A DNA stretch of 26,038 nucleotides, from positions 1 to 26,038 of the forward strand of contig NEEC01000286.1 of the NCBI GenBank assembly GCA_002189035.1, given 5' to 3'. The stretch is from Utricularia gibba (taxonomy: Eukaryota; Streptophyta; Magnoliopsida; Lamiales; Lentibulariaceae). Positions within the stretch are counted from its first letter, which is position 1. Every line of letters begins with the position of its first letter. Below the pieces are notes generated by a model. The model ran no database searches. It worked only from the letters and a program-made list of their open reading frames with translations, and was not told where the DNA came from. Below, in pieces: positions 11,233-21,063 of this stretch. A program made the translations under genes and the position numbers.

Positions 11233-13395
11233 ATGCAGAAGAGAGTCGCGATCATCGGCGCCGGAATGGCCGGCCTCCTGGCCTGCAAGCACGCCGCCGC
11301 CGCTGGCTTCAATCCTGTGGTCTTCGAAGCCGCGGGGCAAGTCGGCGGGGTATGGAATCACACGATGAAGACGACTCGGCTCCAGAACCTGAAACGCTAC
11401 TTCAGGTTCTCCGATTTCGATTGGCCGTCTCCCGACGCCGACGAGATGTTCCCTCCGGCGGATCAAGTCCTCGAGTACGTCAATTCCTACGCCAAGCATT
11501 TCGATTTGGCGCGCTACATCAAGTTCAACAGCAAAGTGAGGAGCGTGGATTACGTGGGGGAAAGCGAAGAGGAAATGGTGGCATGGGAATTGTGGGGAGG
11601 AAGCGGGAGGGCATTTGGATCTAAAGGCAAGTGGAAGCTCCAGGTTCTTGACACCTTATCTAAATCCACAGAGGTATTTTTTTATTTTAATCACGTAAAT
11701 TCCCAAGTCAATTAATTAAATATATCGTAACATTATATTATATTCTTTAACTAAGAAATTTAACCATAGTTTAGTCATCACCTAAAATAGTAATAATGAA
11801 GAGGAACTAGAATGGTGGGGCTGTGGTGTCTTTAATAAAATCATTTTAAAAATATTAGATTTTTTAAAAAAACTTATTTATGGATTTAAGATAAAAAATG
11901 TATTTATTGACTACATTTTTTTTATTAAAGTATTGTGTTTGATTAATAGTTATTAAAAATTGAATTTATGATTATTAAAATCAAAATTACATTGGTGTCT
12001 TTAATAAAATCTTTTTTACTTTCTTATTAATTGTATGAAAAGGGTGAATTTAAAATAATGAGGTTTTTATGCACCAAACCTATGTAAGAGTTTTGATTGA
12101 AATCTTGAAACCCAACTAAATTCTAATTTAATCCTACTTTTGATATCGTTTGAAACCCTAATTGGAGTCCATCAATGAGTTAAATGATTAGTGTGGACTA
12201 TTTTTTTATTAACTTTTAAAATATTATTAATTTAATTCATGTTTTTTCGCCGATTGCTCTTTACGATTTGAAATCGTTTATCTGAGTAACAATTTACAGC
12301 GATTCTGCCGTAGGAATATGAAGCGGACTTCCTAGTCCTCTGTATCGGAAGGTTTAGCGGCCTTCCGAATATACCAGACTTCCCCGATGGCCGTGGACCG
12401 GAGATATTCTCCGGGAAAGTCCTGCATTCCATGGACTACTCCGCGATGGACAATGCTGCCGCATTGGAGCTCATCAAAGGGAAGCGAGTCGTGGTCATCG
12501 GCAGTAATAAATCAGCCGTCGATGTGGCTTACGAGTGTGCACTTGCAAACGGTGAGGATTGGTGAATCTCTGTGTGTTTTTTCGGTGAATTGCATTTTTC
12601 TGAAAGTGATTGAGGTTGGGATATTGTGAATTGAGCTTTGGTCGGCTTTTGGTTTCCAGGAAACGAACTTCCGTGCACGATGTTGCAACGAACTATTCCG
12701 TGGATGATGCCGGACATGTTTCCACGGGGAGTTGATATAGGTGCTCTTCTTTTCAATCGCATTACTGAGATGCTGATTCATAAGCCTCGTGAAGGGCTGC
12801 TTTACGGTCTCTTGGCTACACTGTTGAGTCCCATGGTATGGTACAAATTTGATCAACATGAAGAATGACAAAGGTCTAAATTATTTTCTGTTCTCTTTTT
12901 TGTAGAGGTGGGCGCTTTCCAAGTTCGTGGAGAGCTATTTGAAGCGGAAGCTTCCACTGAAGAAATACGACATGGTTCCAAAGGAACCATTTGTGCAGTA
13001 TGTTTCCACTTGTAAGGTCATGATCATACCATCGGACTTCTACGACAAAGTGGAAGCGGGAAGTATTGTGTTCAAGAAGCCTAAAAAGATTTCTTTTTGC
13101 AAAGAGGGCTTGATTCTAGATGAACAAAAGGACCAACCATTGGTAGCAGATGTAGTCATCTTCGCAACGGGATACAAAGGAGACGAGAAGCTCAGGAACA
13201 TGTTTTCGCGCTCGAGCATCCGAGACATCGTCATCGGCCGGTCTCCAACTTCCCTGATGCCCCTCTACAGGTACTTTTACTTAGCTTGAGCTTGTATTTG
13301 AGTCTCATTGTAAGATGTGTGTTACAACTTTGCAAGTCTATGATGTTTGTTACAGGCAAATGATTCATCCACGCATCCCACAAATGCTTCTATAG
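11233..13395 (+). CDS. Flavin-containing monooxygenase (FMO1-like), copy B, truncated with chimeric end
   Basis: This is the inverted copy of FMO A. Exons are 11233-11673, 12314-12551, 12660-12835, 12906-13270 and 13356-13395. They total 1260 bases, giving an unbroken 419-residue product with all introns GT..AG. It keeps the FAD motif GAGMAG, the FMO signature [11 protein letters not shown], the NADPH-site IGSNKSA and FATGY. Exon 5 stops after HPRIPQM, where the FMO arm joins gypsy-derived DNA. That DNA supplies two leucine codons and a TAG (13393-13395). About 110 C-terminal residues present in A and C are missing, including the conserved IGYSES..N.YTFEM..KWL block. The lost region contributes to the FMO fold, so activity is doubtful. 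The native 3' UTR and polyadenylation region are also gone. Confidence 0.85.
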
Positions 13396-13399
13396 TACT

Positions 13400-13710
13400 A
13401 TTTCTGGTTGAAAGTCGAATTAAGAAGTCAGAGATTGATGGATAAATTGTTGGTAATAACCCATGAAACCATAAAACTTAGAAAGAGCTTTTAGATTTGT
13501 AGGCAATAACATAGTGACGTATTGGATAAATTGTTTTCCAAAGAAACATTTTGATAGCTTAGCAAAGAGTTTGCTAGTACATTTATTCATGGTTTTGTTG
13601 TAAACAAGAATATCATAAAAAATATCAATAAAAACTTGTGAATATACAATAGGAAATAATATTCATGAGAGAAAAAAATATGAAGGGAGCATTCGTCAGG
13701 CCAAAGAGAT
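13400..13710 (-). mobile_element. Ty3/gypsy reverse transcriptase relic, C-terminal half (copy 2)
   Basis: It shows the same conserved blocks as at 8101-8390: the GYYQQFIH region, AKLSKCFFGK, the decayed catalytic block and FGLTNAP. It was carried along in the direct repeat, so it is not an independent insertion. Confidence 0.78.
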
Positions 13711-14310
13711 GTGAGGAAAGGATCAAAAGAGAAAAAGATTGGACAAACACTACTCTTAAAATTTTTTGTTTGAAAAAAAAAAGCTGATGCGATCATAAAT
13801 AATATAAATAAAGATAATGAAACTGAAGAAAATAATAATACTAATCATCTCATAATTTCACTTGAGACAATTACTAGATCAATAACATGAAAAAATAAAA
13901 AACTTATTATGAAATTGTAAACCAATCAGAAAAACTATGAAACATATGACATTGAGTTCAACCTATTTAAATTAGATCAAGTTGAGTAAAATTGGGTTAT
14001 AACATTTTAGTTCACTAACGTTGCTTTTATTTTGTGTAGGCCCATTTCCCTATTTATTTAAAAATGGCTTCATTCTTGTTTGGAAACAATTTTGATTATA
14101 ATAAATTTTGAAAATTATGCTTTTTCTTTAAGTTCTTATAGAACTTGAGACTTATGAAATTTTATTTATGATGTTTAGTGTAGTTTATTTTTTTTGTTTC
14201 CTTTCATGTTTTGTGAGTATAGTAGCATTTTCATAAATTGAGTTGCAATGATATTCATTTCTTGAGAATTAACTTCTTCTTTCATGAATTATTGTTTTAT
14301 TTGAAACTTA

Positions 14311-14530
14311 GAGTATGTTTGGTAAAGCTTCTGCTTCAGTAGAAGCACTTCTAGAAGCAATTCTTAGATAAAACACGTGTTGTTCTGTTTTATATGAAGT
14401 TGAAATAATGAAGTGCTTCGATTTTTTTAGAAGCTAGGGTATCTCTGCTTCAAAAAAAATGAAACGTTTCTAGAACCACTTATTTGAAGTTGTTTGAAGT
14501 TGTTTTCTGAAACAGTACCAAACAGACCCT
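14311..14530. mobile_element. MITE-like element (copy 2)
   Basis: This is the copy of the element at 8991-9210, duplicated with direct repeat D. It has the same imperfect TTTGGTA-type terminal inverted repeats and the same palindromic interior. Confidence 0.5.
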
Positions 14531-14763
14531 TAAGATCTGATTTTCCAAAAAATTGTGGTTTGAACTATCACATCAAAAACCAATGATGACAAAAAAACAT
14601 GCAGCAACACAATCTTTTATTGAGCACACTAAGTGAGTGCATAATGAATGCAACAACAATGCTTGAATAGACAAAAAGTTGAACTAATTGTCCGAAAAAA
14701 AGTGCAACAGATCTCTGGTAAGAAATCCACTAATTATTCAACTACAATAACAGCATTCCTTGA

Positions 14764-14997
14764 TCAACATAAGTGAATGTTTCTTGGGTCCGTTGGCTTA
14801 TTTGATTGAATGAAGATCACATGTGTTGACAATGGCATGAAAAAGTACTCATAATGTTCAAGAAAGATGGAAAAACTTGTTTTAAGCACATCATCAAGTG
14901 GATGCGAATTTGAAAAACTGGAACATAAATCAAGTTTAAAAATGTAAATTACCCCATGTAATTCATCAAGGAGATTATCAGCCAAAGGGATTGGCAA
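14764..14997 (-). mobile_element. Ty3/gypsy reverse transcriptase relic, N-terminal half
   Basis: An open stretch of about 77 codons on the minus strand reads PIPLADNLLDELHG, FKLDLCS, then DDVLKTSF and HYEYFFMPL. This is the classic gypsy RT order: PIPLIDDLLDELHG, SKLDLRSGYHQIR, KTAFRTHEGHYEFLVMPFG. It stops where the FGLTNAP block should start. That block is found further along the same strand inside repeat D. The two halves may belong to one element split by about 1 kb of insertion, or to two related elements. Confidence 0.82.
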
Positions 14998-15039
14998 ACA
15001 ATCATTTGGTGAGAAGTTATATGAGTGGTACAGTGCTTG

Positions 15040-15420
15040 ACTTCAAATATATAACTCGGGTCAATTTATGGTGCGAGTAAAGTCCATGCCTCCAATTCAT
15101 TGCATTTGACTCTTCAAGTGGTGACTGCTAACGATGGTTACTTTGAAGTCATTTCACAAGTCACAAAATAAATTACTGAAAAGCTTGATGTAGAAGAAGG
15201 ATGAAAGCTAGTGATTTGGGAGTGGAGGTGCTCATAACAATCAATATAATCTACAAATGTTTCTGTTTGTAAGAGTTTCATGAACTCAATGAGAACTTGT
15301 ATGGTATGCAAATCATCAAACTCTTAGGAAATCTGAAGAAAATTCCACCCAATTACATGATGAGTGAAGAGATTTGTAGCCCATCTAGCTAAGCATTTGC
15401 TGCCTCATAAAATGCAATAC
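15040..15420 (-). mobile_element. Ty3/gypsy gag relic
   Basis: Minus-strand translation gives W.EFSSDFL, then after a frameshift EFDDLHTIQVLIEFMKL, QTETFVDYIDCYEHLHSQI and SSFSVIYFVTCEM. This follows the retrotransposon gag pattern of a tryptophan-led helix, L.Q..SV..Y...FE.L...I, and the following (F/L)SGLK-type position. It lies upstream, in element sense, of the RT relic at 14764-14997. The protease and zinc-knuckle region expected between them is missing. Confidence 0.55.
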
Positions 15421-15700
15421 TAGAATCAGCCAACCAAGACCTCTCTTGAAGTGAGAGTAACAGATTGATTAGAGTTAGCAAATCGCTAATGGTTGAAATG
15501 AGCAAATGCAGCAAGGGACTAGGGTTAAAGCATTCTTAGGCTTTCTCTTGAGCAAATCGTTATTGGGTAATAGCATCCTTTTCATCCAAAAGTGCAGTCT
15601 TTAGGATTGGGGACTTCACAACATCACATGCAACGTTTTTATAAAGCGCAATTCACAGAGAGTTGCTACTAAGTGCAACAAAGTCAATGTTTTTCATACA
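15421..15700. other. Unassigned DNA between gag relic and FMO C
   Basis: I see no gene here. It may be the 5' part of the decayed gypsy element, since some minus-strand stretches remain open but match nothing I recognise. The last about 60 bases resemble the 3' flank of FMO copy A (compare 3560-3654 with 15630-15707) and are probably the copy C 3' UTR. Confidence 0.4.
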
Positions 15701-15707
15701 TTAGAAC

Positions 15708-18589
15708 TTATAAGGACCTGGAGGAGCCCAATCCAGCATAATCAGCAGCTGTGTAAGATTCAAACAACTCTCTGATTAACCCTTGTTTCCTTCTAGGATT
15801 GCAGCCCATATCTTTGCAGAGTTTGTCATTGTACCAAGTATGAAAACCCGCAATGCAAGCTCTCCTATACTCATTATTAATGGTATATTTCTTCATGCAC
15901 TTTCCCCATTCTTCAATGTCATGTTCCATTTCCTTTATGCTAGGCAATGCAAATGCCCCATCCAGAAATGACACGAGCCATTTGGAGTTCATTTCGAATG
16001 TGTAGATGTTGGAAAGAGACTCTGAATAGCCGATGACCGCCATTTGCGGGATGCACGGATGAATCATCTGTCTGCAACACACATCATAGACTTGCTAGTG
16101 TTTCAGTGAGAAGTCCCATATACTACAAGCTCATGTTTATGTACAAGTACCTGTAGAGGGGCATCAGGGAAGTTGGAGACCGGCCGATGACGATGTCTCG
16201 GATACTCGAGCGCGAAAACATGTTCCTGAGCTTCTCGTCTCCTTTGTATCCTGTTGCGAAGATGACAACATCTGCTACCAATGGATGCTCGTTTTGTTCA
16301 TCGAATATCAAGCCCTCTTTACAAAAAGACATCCTCTGAGGCTTCTTGAACACAATGCTTCCCTCTTCCACCTTGTCGTAGAAGTCTGCTGGTACGATCA
16401 TGACCTTACAAGTGGAACCATGGAGGACAAATGGTTCCTTTGGAACCATGTCGTACTTCTTCAATGGAAGCTTACACTTTAAATAGCTCTCCACAAACTT
16501 GGAAAACGCCCACCTCTACAAAAGGAGAGGAGAACATAAGTTGAACCTCTGTCATCCCTTATGCGGATCAAACTTTTAGCGTACCATGGGACTCAGCAGT
16601 GTAGCCATCACACTGTAAAGCAGCCCTTCACGAGGCTTATGAATCAAGATCTCAGTCATGCGATTGAAAAGAAAAGGACCTATAGGAACTCCCCAGGGAT
16701 ACATGTCCGGCAGCATCCACGGAATAGTTCTCTGCACCATCGTGCACGGAAATTCATTTCCTGGAAGCCCAAAACCCTACCAACGCTCATTCAGAGTATC
16801 CCAACCTCAATCACTTTCAGACATATGCAATTCACCGACAAACACACTCACAGAGTTACCAATCCTCACCGTTTGCAAGTGCACACTCGTAAGCCACGTC
16901 GACGGCTGATTTATTACAGCCGATGACGACGACTCGCTTCCATTTGATGAGCTCCAATGCGGCAGCATTGTCCATTGCGGAGTAGTCCATGGAATGCAGG
17001 ACTTGCCCGGAGAATATTTCAGGTCCGCAGCCATCGGCGAACTCTGGTGTATTCGGAAGGCCGCTGAATCGTCCGATGCAGAGGACCAGGAAGTCCGCTT
17101 CGAACTCCTGCCGCCAAATCCCAAATTTTTGTACAAAATCTTAAAATTAATAATTTTTTGTAATATTTTATAAGTTTTTTGGTAATTTTTTATGAATAAT
17201 CATTCAAATATATTTCGTTTCCATATTTACACGCTCGTTACATTACATCACCATATAACTATGTTTTGAAATCACTAAGTTAATCGATTGGGGGTACTTT
17301 GGTATATTCATATTACTTTAACCTAATTAAAATAACTCATTTCAATAGTAAATTAATTTCAAAAACCAAATCAATTAAATAACCTAACAATAGCATTATA
17401 ATTTACGATTCAGATTAAATGTTCAATTTTCGTTGTTCTTTCTTATTTAATTTAATTTCTCGTATCATGAGTCTATTTAAATATTTTTTTATCTTATTGA
17501 AGGTAAGTTATTTGGATAATATTTTTGTATTGAAATCGATTATTTGGTTAGAAATATTGTTGATTAATATTTATCTACAAATTATATAAATGTTACAAAA
17601 ATTAAAATAATACATTTTTTAACTTGTTGAAGTCAAGTTTGACTAACATGAAGTAACCGTTCGATTTTAAATCATAACTACACGTAGTGTTCGATTGATG
17701 AGATTGAATGAGTTTAAAAGTATAATTATGAATTATAAGATGTTAATTTCATAGATTAAAATATATCTAGTATTCCATGGATTTTTTTTTAATTTCATGT
17801 ACATAGGGTTTATTTAAAACCATATACCCTTTTTTTTTACTTAATACTACTTAATCCCAATTGTAATCTCAATAACTATACGTTCTTTAAAAAATTAATC
17901 CGCCTATATCAACTATATTTAAATTCAAATAAATTAAACTATTTCTTTTTTATCTCATAACTGTTGTACCGTGTGTTCATTCAATATTATTATTACTATT
18001 TTAGGTGATGACTAAACTATGGTTAAATTTCTTAGTTAAAGAATATAATATAGATTTAATTAATTGACTTTTAAATTTACGTATACTGATGGATTAAATA
18101 AAAAGGTTATCGGAAACGGTAAAAAGGAGGAGCGGTTAATAAAACGTACCTGGGTGGATTCAGATATGGTATCAAGAACCTGGAGCTTCCACTTGCCTTT
18201 AGATCCAAATGCCTTCCCGCATCCTCCCACAATTCCCATGCCTCCATTTCCTCTTCGCTTTCCCCCACGTAATCCACGCTCCTCACTTTGCTGTTGAACT
18301 TGATGTACCGCGCCAAATCGAAATGCTTGGCGTAGGAATTGAGATACTCGAGGACTTGATCCGCCGGAGGGAACATATCGTCGGTGTTGGGAGACGGCCA
18401 ATCGAAATCGGAGAACCTGAAGTAGCGTTTACGGTTCTGGAGCCGAGTTGTTTCCATCGTGTGATTCCATACCCCGCCGACTTGCCCCGCGGCTTCGAAT
18501 ACCACCGGATTGAAGCCAGCGGCGGCGGCGTGCTTGCAGGCCAGGAGGCCGGCCATTCCGGCGCCGACGATCGCGACTCTCTTCTCCAT
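15708..18589 (-). CDS. Flavin-containing monooxygenase (FMO1-like), copy C, one frameshift
   Basis: This is a full-length paralogue of copy A in the same orientation. Exons are 18589-18150, 17107-16870, 16760-16585, 16515-16151 and 16071-15708, with the same phases as A and B. The expected product is about 527 aa. Motifs seen are GAGMAG near residue 10, [21 protein letters not shown] (A and B have GSNKSA), FATGY, and the complete C-terminal [18 protein letters not shown] block. One G is missing in exon 1 near 18226-18228, where B has four Gs and C three. That breaks the frame about 30 codons before the exon end, while the exons beyond stay well conserved. Intron 1 (18149-17108) is longer than in A. 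C differs from A by many substitutions, so the A/C duplication is older than the A/B one. Confidence 0.85.
17108..18149 (-). other. FMO C intron 1
   Basis: This is a 1042 bp AT-rich intron with no gene inside. About 90 bases near its 5' end (about 17985-18085) closely match the corresponding part of intron 1 in FMO A (about 5572-5685), showing that the copies share descent beyond the exons. The rest has diverged beyond visual alignment. Confidence 0.7.
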
Positions 18590-18993
18590 TGTGACTGCTT
18601 ATGGCGTGAAGTTGCTTGATTGGGATTTGGGGAAAATGGAAACCTCCGTATAATCTATTTTTAGGAAACACGGGAATGAATCATGTCGGCCAAGAAGTCC
18701 ACACAGCACTGTGGTGACAGCCAACCATATTTTTGAAGGTCGAAAATGATTAATTGGATTGAAATTATTTAAATAATATAAAAACCTAAAAAATAATAAA
18801 CAACTAATTCCATTTACGGAACAGAGCAAGGCTTCCGGCCCCAACGACTTAAATGTATGGGCTACTCATTGTGGCCTGCTTCTACGAGGCCCAGATTGAA
18901 GGAACGAATACATGTTGCCTGAGTTCGTCGCATTAGGGAAACAAGTCTGTGATTCCTTTGCGCTGATGGGGTGAAGCCAATTGAGACGATCTA
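18590..18993. promoter_or_regulatory. Shared intergenic region between divergent FMO C and MIP3-like genes
   Basis: These 404 bp separate two start codons pointing away from each other, so both promoters must lie here unless they use distant elements. On the FMO side (18590-18700) traces of the copy A upstream sequence remain, such as the run from the ATG through tgggatttgggg, but the TATA-like element of A and B is not conserved. Confidence 0.5.
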
Positions 18994-19658
18994 ATGGCGA
19001 CGGTTGATTTAATCAAATGCTGTTTAGAATCTATTCGACAGGTGAGTTGAGATTTTTTTTTTTTTTTTTGTTTTGGTTTGCTTTTTCCTGTGTGTGGTTA
19101 TTTGCTTTCTGTTTTCCCCTTTCTCTCTGGTAATGTTGTTCGTTTTTTTTTTCTGTTTCCTCGGGTTTGCAGATATCGGATCACATTGATGACGCAGTAA
19201 TTTATTTAGATGCGGGAAGTACGGAAGCTTTCCAAATAATTGGGGCTTACCCTTTGTTTCTGGAGCTTGGTGCTCGAGCTGTTGCTAGCTTAAAGAGCAT
19301 GTTGGCTCTTGATAAAGTGAAACATTTATGGTGCCATTTGATTCATTGATTTTGTTTTTATTTTGTAACTTTTATGTGAGCTTTAGTGACGCTTTGGCTG
19401 AAAATTTTTCATCTCTTGCATTGTTTCCTGTGATTTCTTATGGTTGGTGCCATTTGATTCATTGATTATTTTGTAACTTTTATGTGAGCTTTAGTGACGC
19501 TTTGGCTGAAAATTGTTAATCTCTTGCATTGTTTCCTGTGATTTCTTATGGCTGTTGCCCTCTAGGTGGTTGGTTGGGGAAGCAATCCTGGTCACGTGAC
19601 GAAAATCGTTGTGTTCACATCACGCTTTCCGAGTGATGCACATAGATATATTTTATGA
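18994..19658 (+). pseudogene. MIP3: 5' fragment of a Sec1-family (MIP3/SCFD2-like) gene
   Basis: Three exons in phase, 18994-19041, 19173-19316 and 19566-19658, encode about 94 residues. They start MATVDLIKCCLESIRQ, continue ISDH..DAVIYLDAGSTEAFQ and PLFLELGARAV, and end FTSRFPSDAHRYIL. This matches my memory of the N-terminus of plant Sec1-like proteins of the Arabidopsis MIP3 (At2g42700) type, which act with MAG2 in Golgi-to-ER tethering. The full protein is several hundred residues longer. Here the frame meets TGA right after HRYIL, and recognisable retrotransposon integrase begins within tens of bases. The gene is therefore a truncated fragment, probably broken by that element. Intron 2 contains a tandem duplication. 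The 5' region may still be transcribed. Confidence 0.72.
19329..19551 (+). repeat. Tandem duplication inside MIP3-like intron 2
   Basis: Two adjacent copies of about 110 bases (19329-19444 and 19445-19551) begin tggtgccatttgattcattg and end gatttcttatgg. They differ by a 9-10-base deletion in the second copy and a few substitutions. This accounts for most of the length of intron 2. Confidence 0.9.
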
Positions 19659-19659
19659 T

Positions 19660-20166
19660 GTCTGAATATGCTTCAAATTGTTATAAATGGTTTCAGAGGT
19701 GTGCAATTGGTGTGAGAGTGGTAGGAATTACAATTTATACCAAACCCCATAGCTTTTCATTAATTTATCCATAGTTTTATTGAAAAAATGATTTCTACAT
19801 TCATTGATCAAGGGTTTTGGTGTTCCAAACCTCACAAAGATGTATTCTTAAAAAATTATATGACTGAATAAACGTATTGAGAATTGATGGGTATCGCCTC
19901 CATCTATTTTTAAACACATTACACTACTATCAAAATGTATTCATAATCATCATAGTTTGGAAAGGGGTCTATGAAGTTAGTGACCCACACATCGAACACT
20001 TCTTGAACAATAATTGACTTCATTGGCATTTCATTGCGGTTTGATGTTTCTTGTTTGATTGCAGTTTTCACAACTCTTACAATAAGACTTGACATACTTC
20101 AAAACTGTTGGTCAATAATAACCACAATCCAATACTTTCTTTGCTATATGGTTAGGACTATGATAC
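19660..20166 (-). mobile_element. Ty3/gypsy integrase relic
   Basis: The minus strand shows, in order: the integrase zinc-finger region (YHSPNHIAKKVLDCGYY, then KSYCKSCENCNQTRNI), RNEMPMKSII..EVFDVW..NFIDPFP, YILIVV, then FVRFGTPKPLIN...NHFFNK, and PYHSHTN in place of PYHPQTNGQ. These are the H2C2 finger and catalytic core of a gypsy integrase, broken by several stops and shifts. The element is truncated at its 3' side against the MIP3-like exon and at its 5' side near 20166. Confidence 0.85.
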
Positions 20167-20870
20167 TTTTAAGTGTTATTTTCTAATTATTATTGTATAT
20201 TAATTTAGTATTAAGTTGTTCAAATTAAGAATTAGATTAATAAGTGTTCTATTTTTTAAAAAAAAAATCTTATTTTTCTATTTTGTATATATTTTCGTTA
20301 TCTTTTTCATGCACTTTGACTGAAATGTGGTAGGAGACACGTGGAGTGTTGCAGGATGCTTGCAGCAGACAAGACATTGACATTTCGTGCCTTGCACACG
20401 ACTTGGAATAATTGTGAATGGAATACTGACACTAATCAAGTCCCCCGACTTATAGCATGTTAGAGTCTACAACAATGATTCGATGCTTATTTGCATGCAT
20501 GAGAAAGCTGGTGGTGCACGCAAGACAGAAAAAATGATGGAAAGGGGACCAAAAAGAGTTAATGCACGTGAGAAATGATATAAAATTAACTTGAAACACT
20601 ATTTTCGTACTTTTGAACATTGGACTTTTGACACTTACTTTTTGCTCATAGAATTTTTGATTCTTCCTCTCCTCCAAGAGAGTAAGAACATTTTAGCTTT
20701 CCATTTCATTTTCTGTTTTGATGGCTCTTTATAGCTAAACTCTTTTAGTTTATGTGAGTAGATGAAGTTCCCTTCAAAATTTTGAGCACAATTCTTGGTT
20801 CTTTATTTAAATTCTTCTGGATTTTGCATACTTTCACGCGTCTTGTTGCAGTCTTTCTGTAACGTCTCCT
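20167..20870 (+). mobile_element. Possible LTR or leader of an unidentified retroelement
   Basis: Homology to the integrase relic stops near 20166, just before a TGTT (20173). The next about 700 bases include a leader-like stretch with agctaaactcttttagttt and gtgagtagatgaa (about 20730-20765), which reminds me of the R-U5 part of plant gypsy LTRs. I found no convincing 3' CA end, primer-binding site or second copy. The call is tentative. Confidence 0.25.
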
Positions 20871-20880
20871 AGTCAAAGTT

Positions 20881-21063
20881 CATGAGTAGTAGGCCACTGC
20901 TCATGGATTTTGATGAAGAGTAAAGTGAAGAGCACCATCTCCAACCCTACCGGTTTGAGAGAAATAGTGAATTGTTTGTGATTGAGGTACCGCAACAATG
21001 GACAGATAGTGACCTCGAAATTGCCATTGATCATTGGCAACATCCGGGCACATGCGTAAAATT
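20881..21063 (+). other. Short coding-like stretch, unidentified
   Basis: From an ATG at 20881 the plus strand runs 60 codons with a single internal stop (20923-20925) before the next stop at about 21061-21063. Composition is protein-like and hydrophilic, with RFERNSELFVIEVPQQW and DLEIAIDHWQHPGTC. I do not recognise a family. It could be a decayed retroelement gag or a gene fragment, and a chance frame is not excluded. Confidence 0.25.

Larger units (their letters stand above)
9409..13386 (-). repeat. Right arm of large inverted repeat
   Basis: This is the reverse complement of 3985-7959. It begins at base 9409, directly after direct repeat D, and ends at 13386. There FMO exon 5 passes into the second D copy, with the two bases TG shared by both. 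It carries FMO copy B, its promoter region and the 60-bp array in mirror orientation. Confidence 0.93.
13385..14728 (+). repeat. Direct repeat D, copy 2
   Basis: This is the second copy of 8066-9408 in the same orientation. It starts inside the last codon shared with FMO exon 5 and ends at 14728. The sequence beyond, starting actaatt, is probably the original continuation of D, because gypsy RT and gag relics of the same polarity follow. Confidence 0.93.

Noticed and set aside
11206-11499. Open frame antisense to FMO exon 1, also seen at 18209-18619
   Set aside because: It is a shadow of GC-rich conserved coding sequence on the opposite strand.
8066-14728. Whole FMO B segment as a transposon capturing a gene (Pack-type element)
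   Set aside because: No terminal inverted repeats or target duplications bound 9409-13386, and the flanking 1.34 kb direct repeats are too long and contain old unrelated elements. A template-switch duplication fits better.
20450-20677. 75-codon minus-strand open frame
   Set aside because: No motif is present; it sits in LTR-like DNA with opposite apparent polarity.
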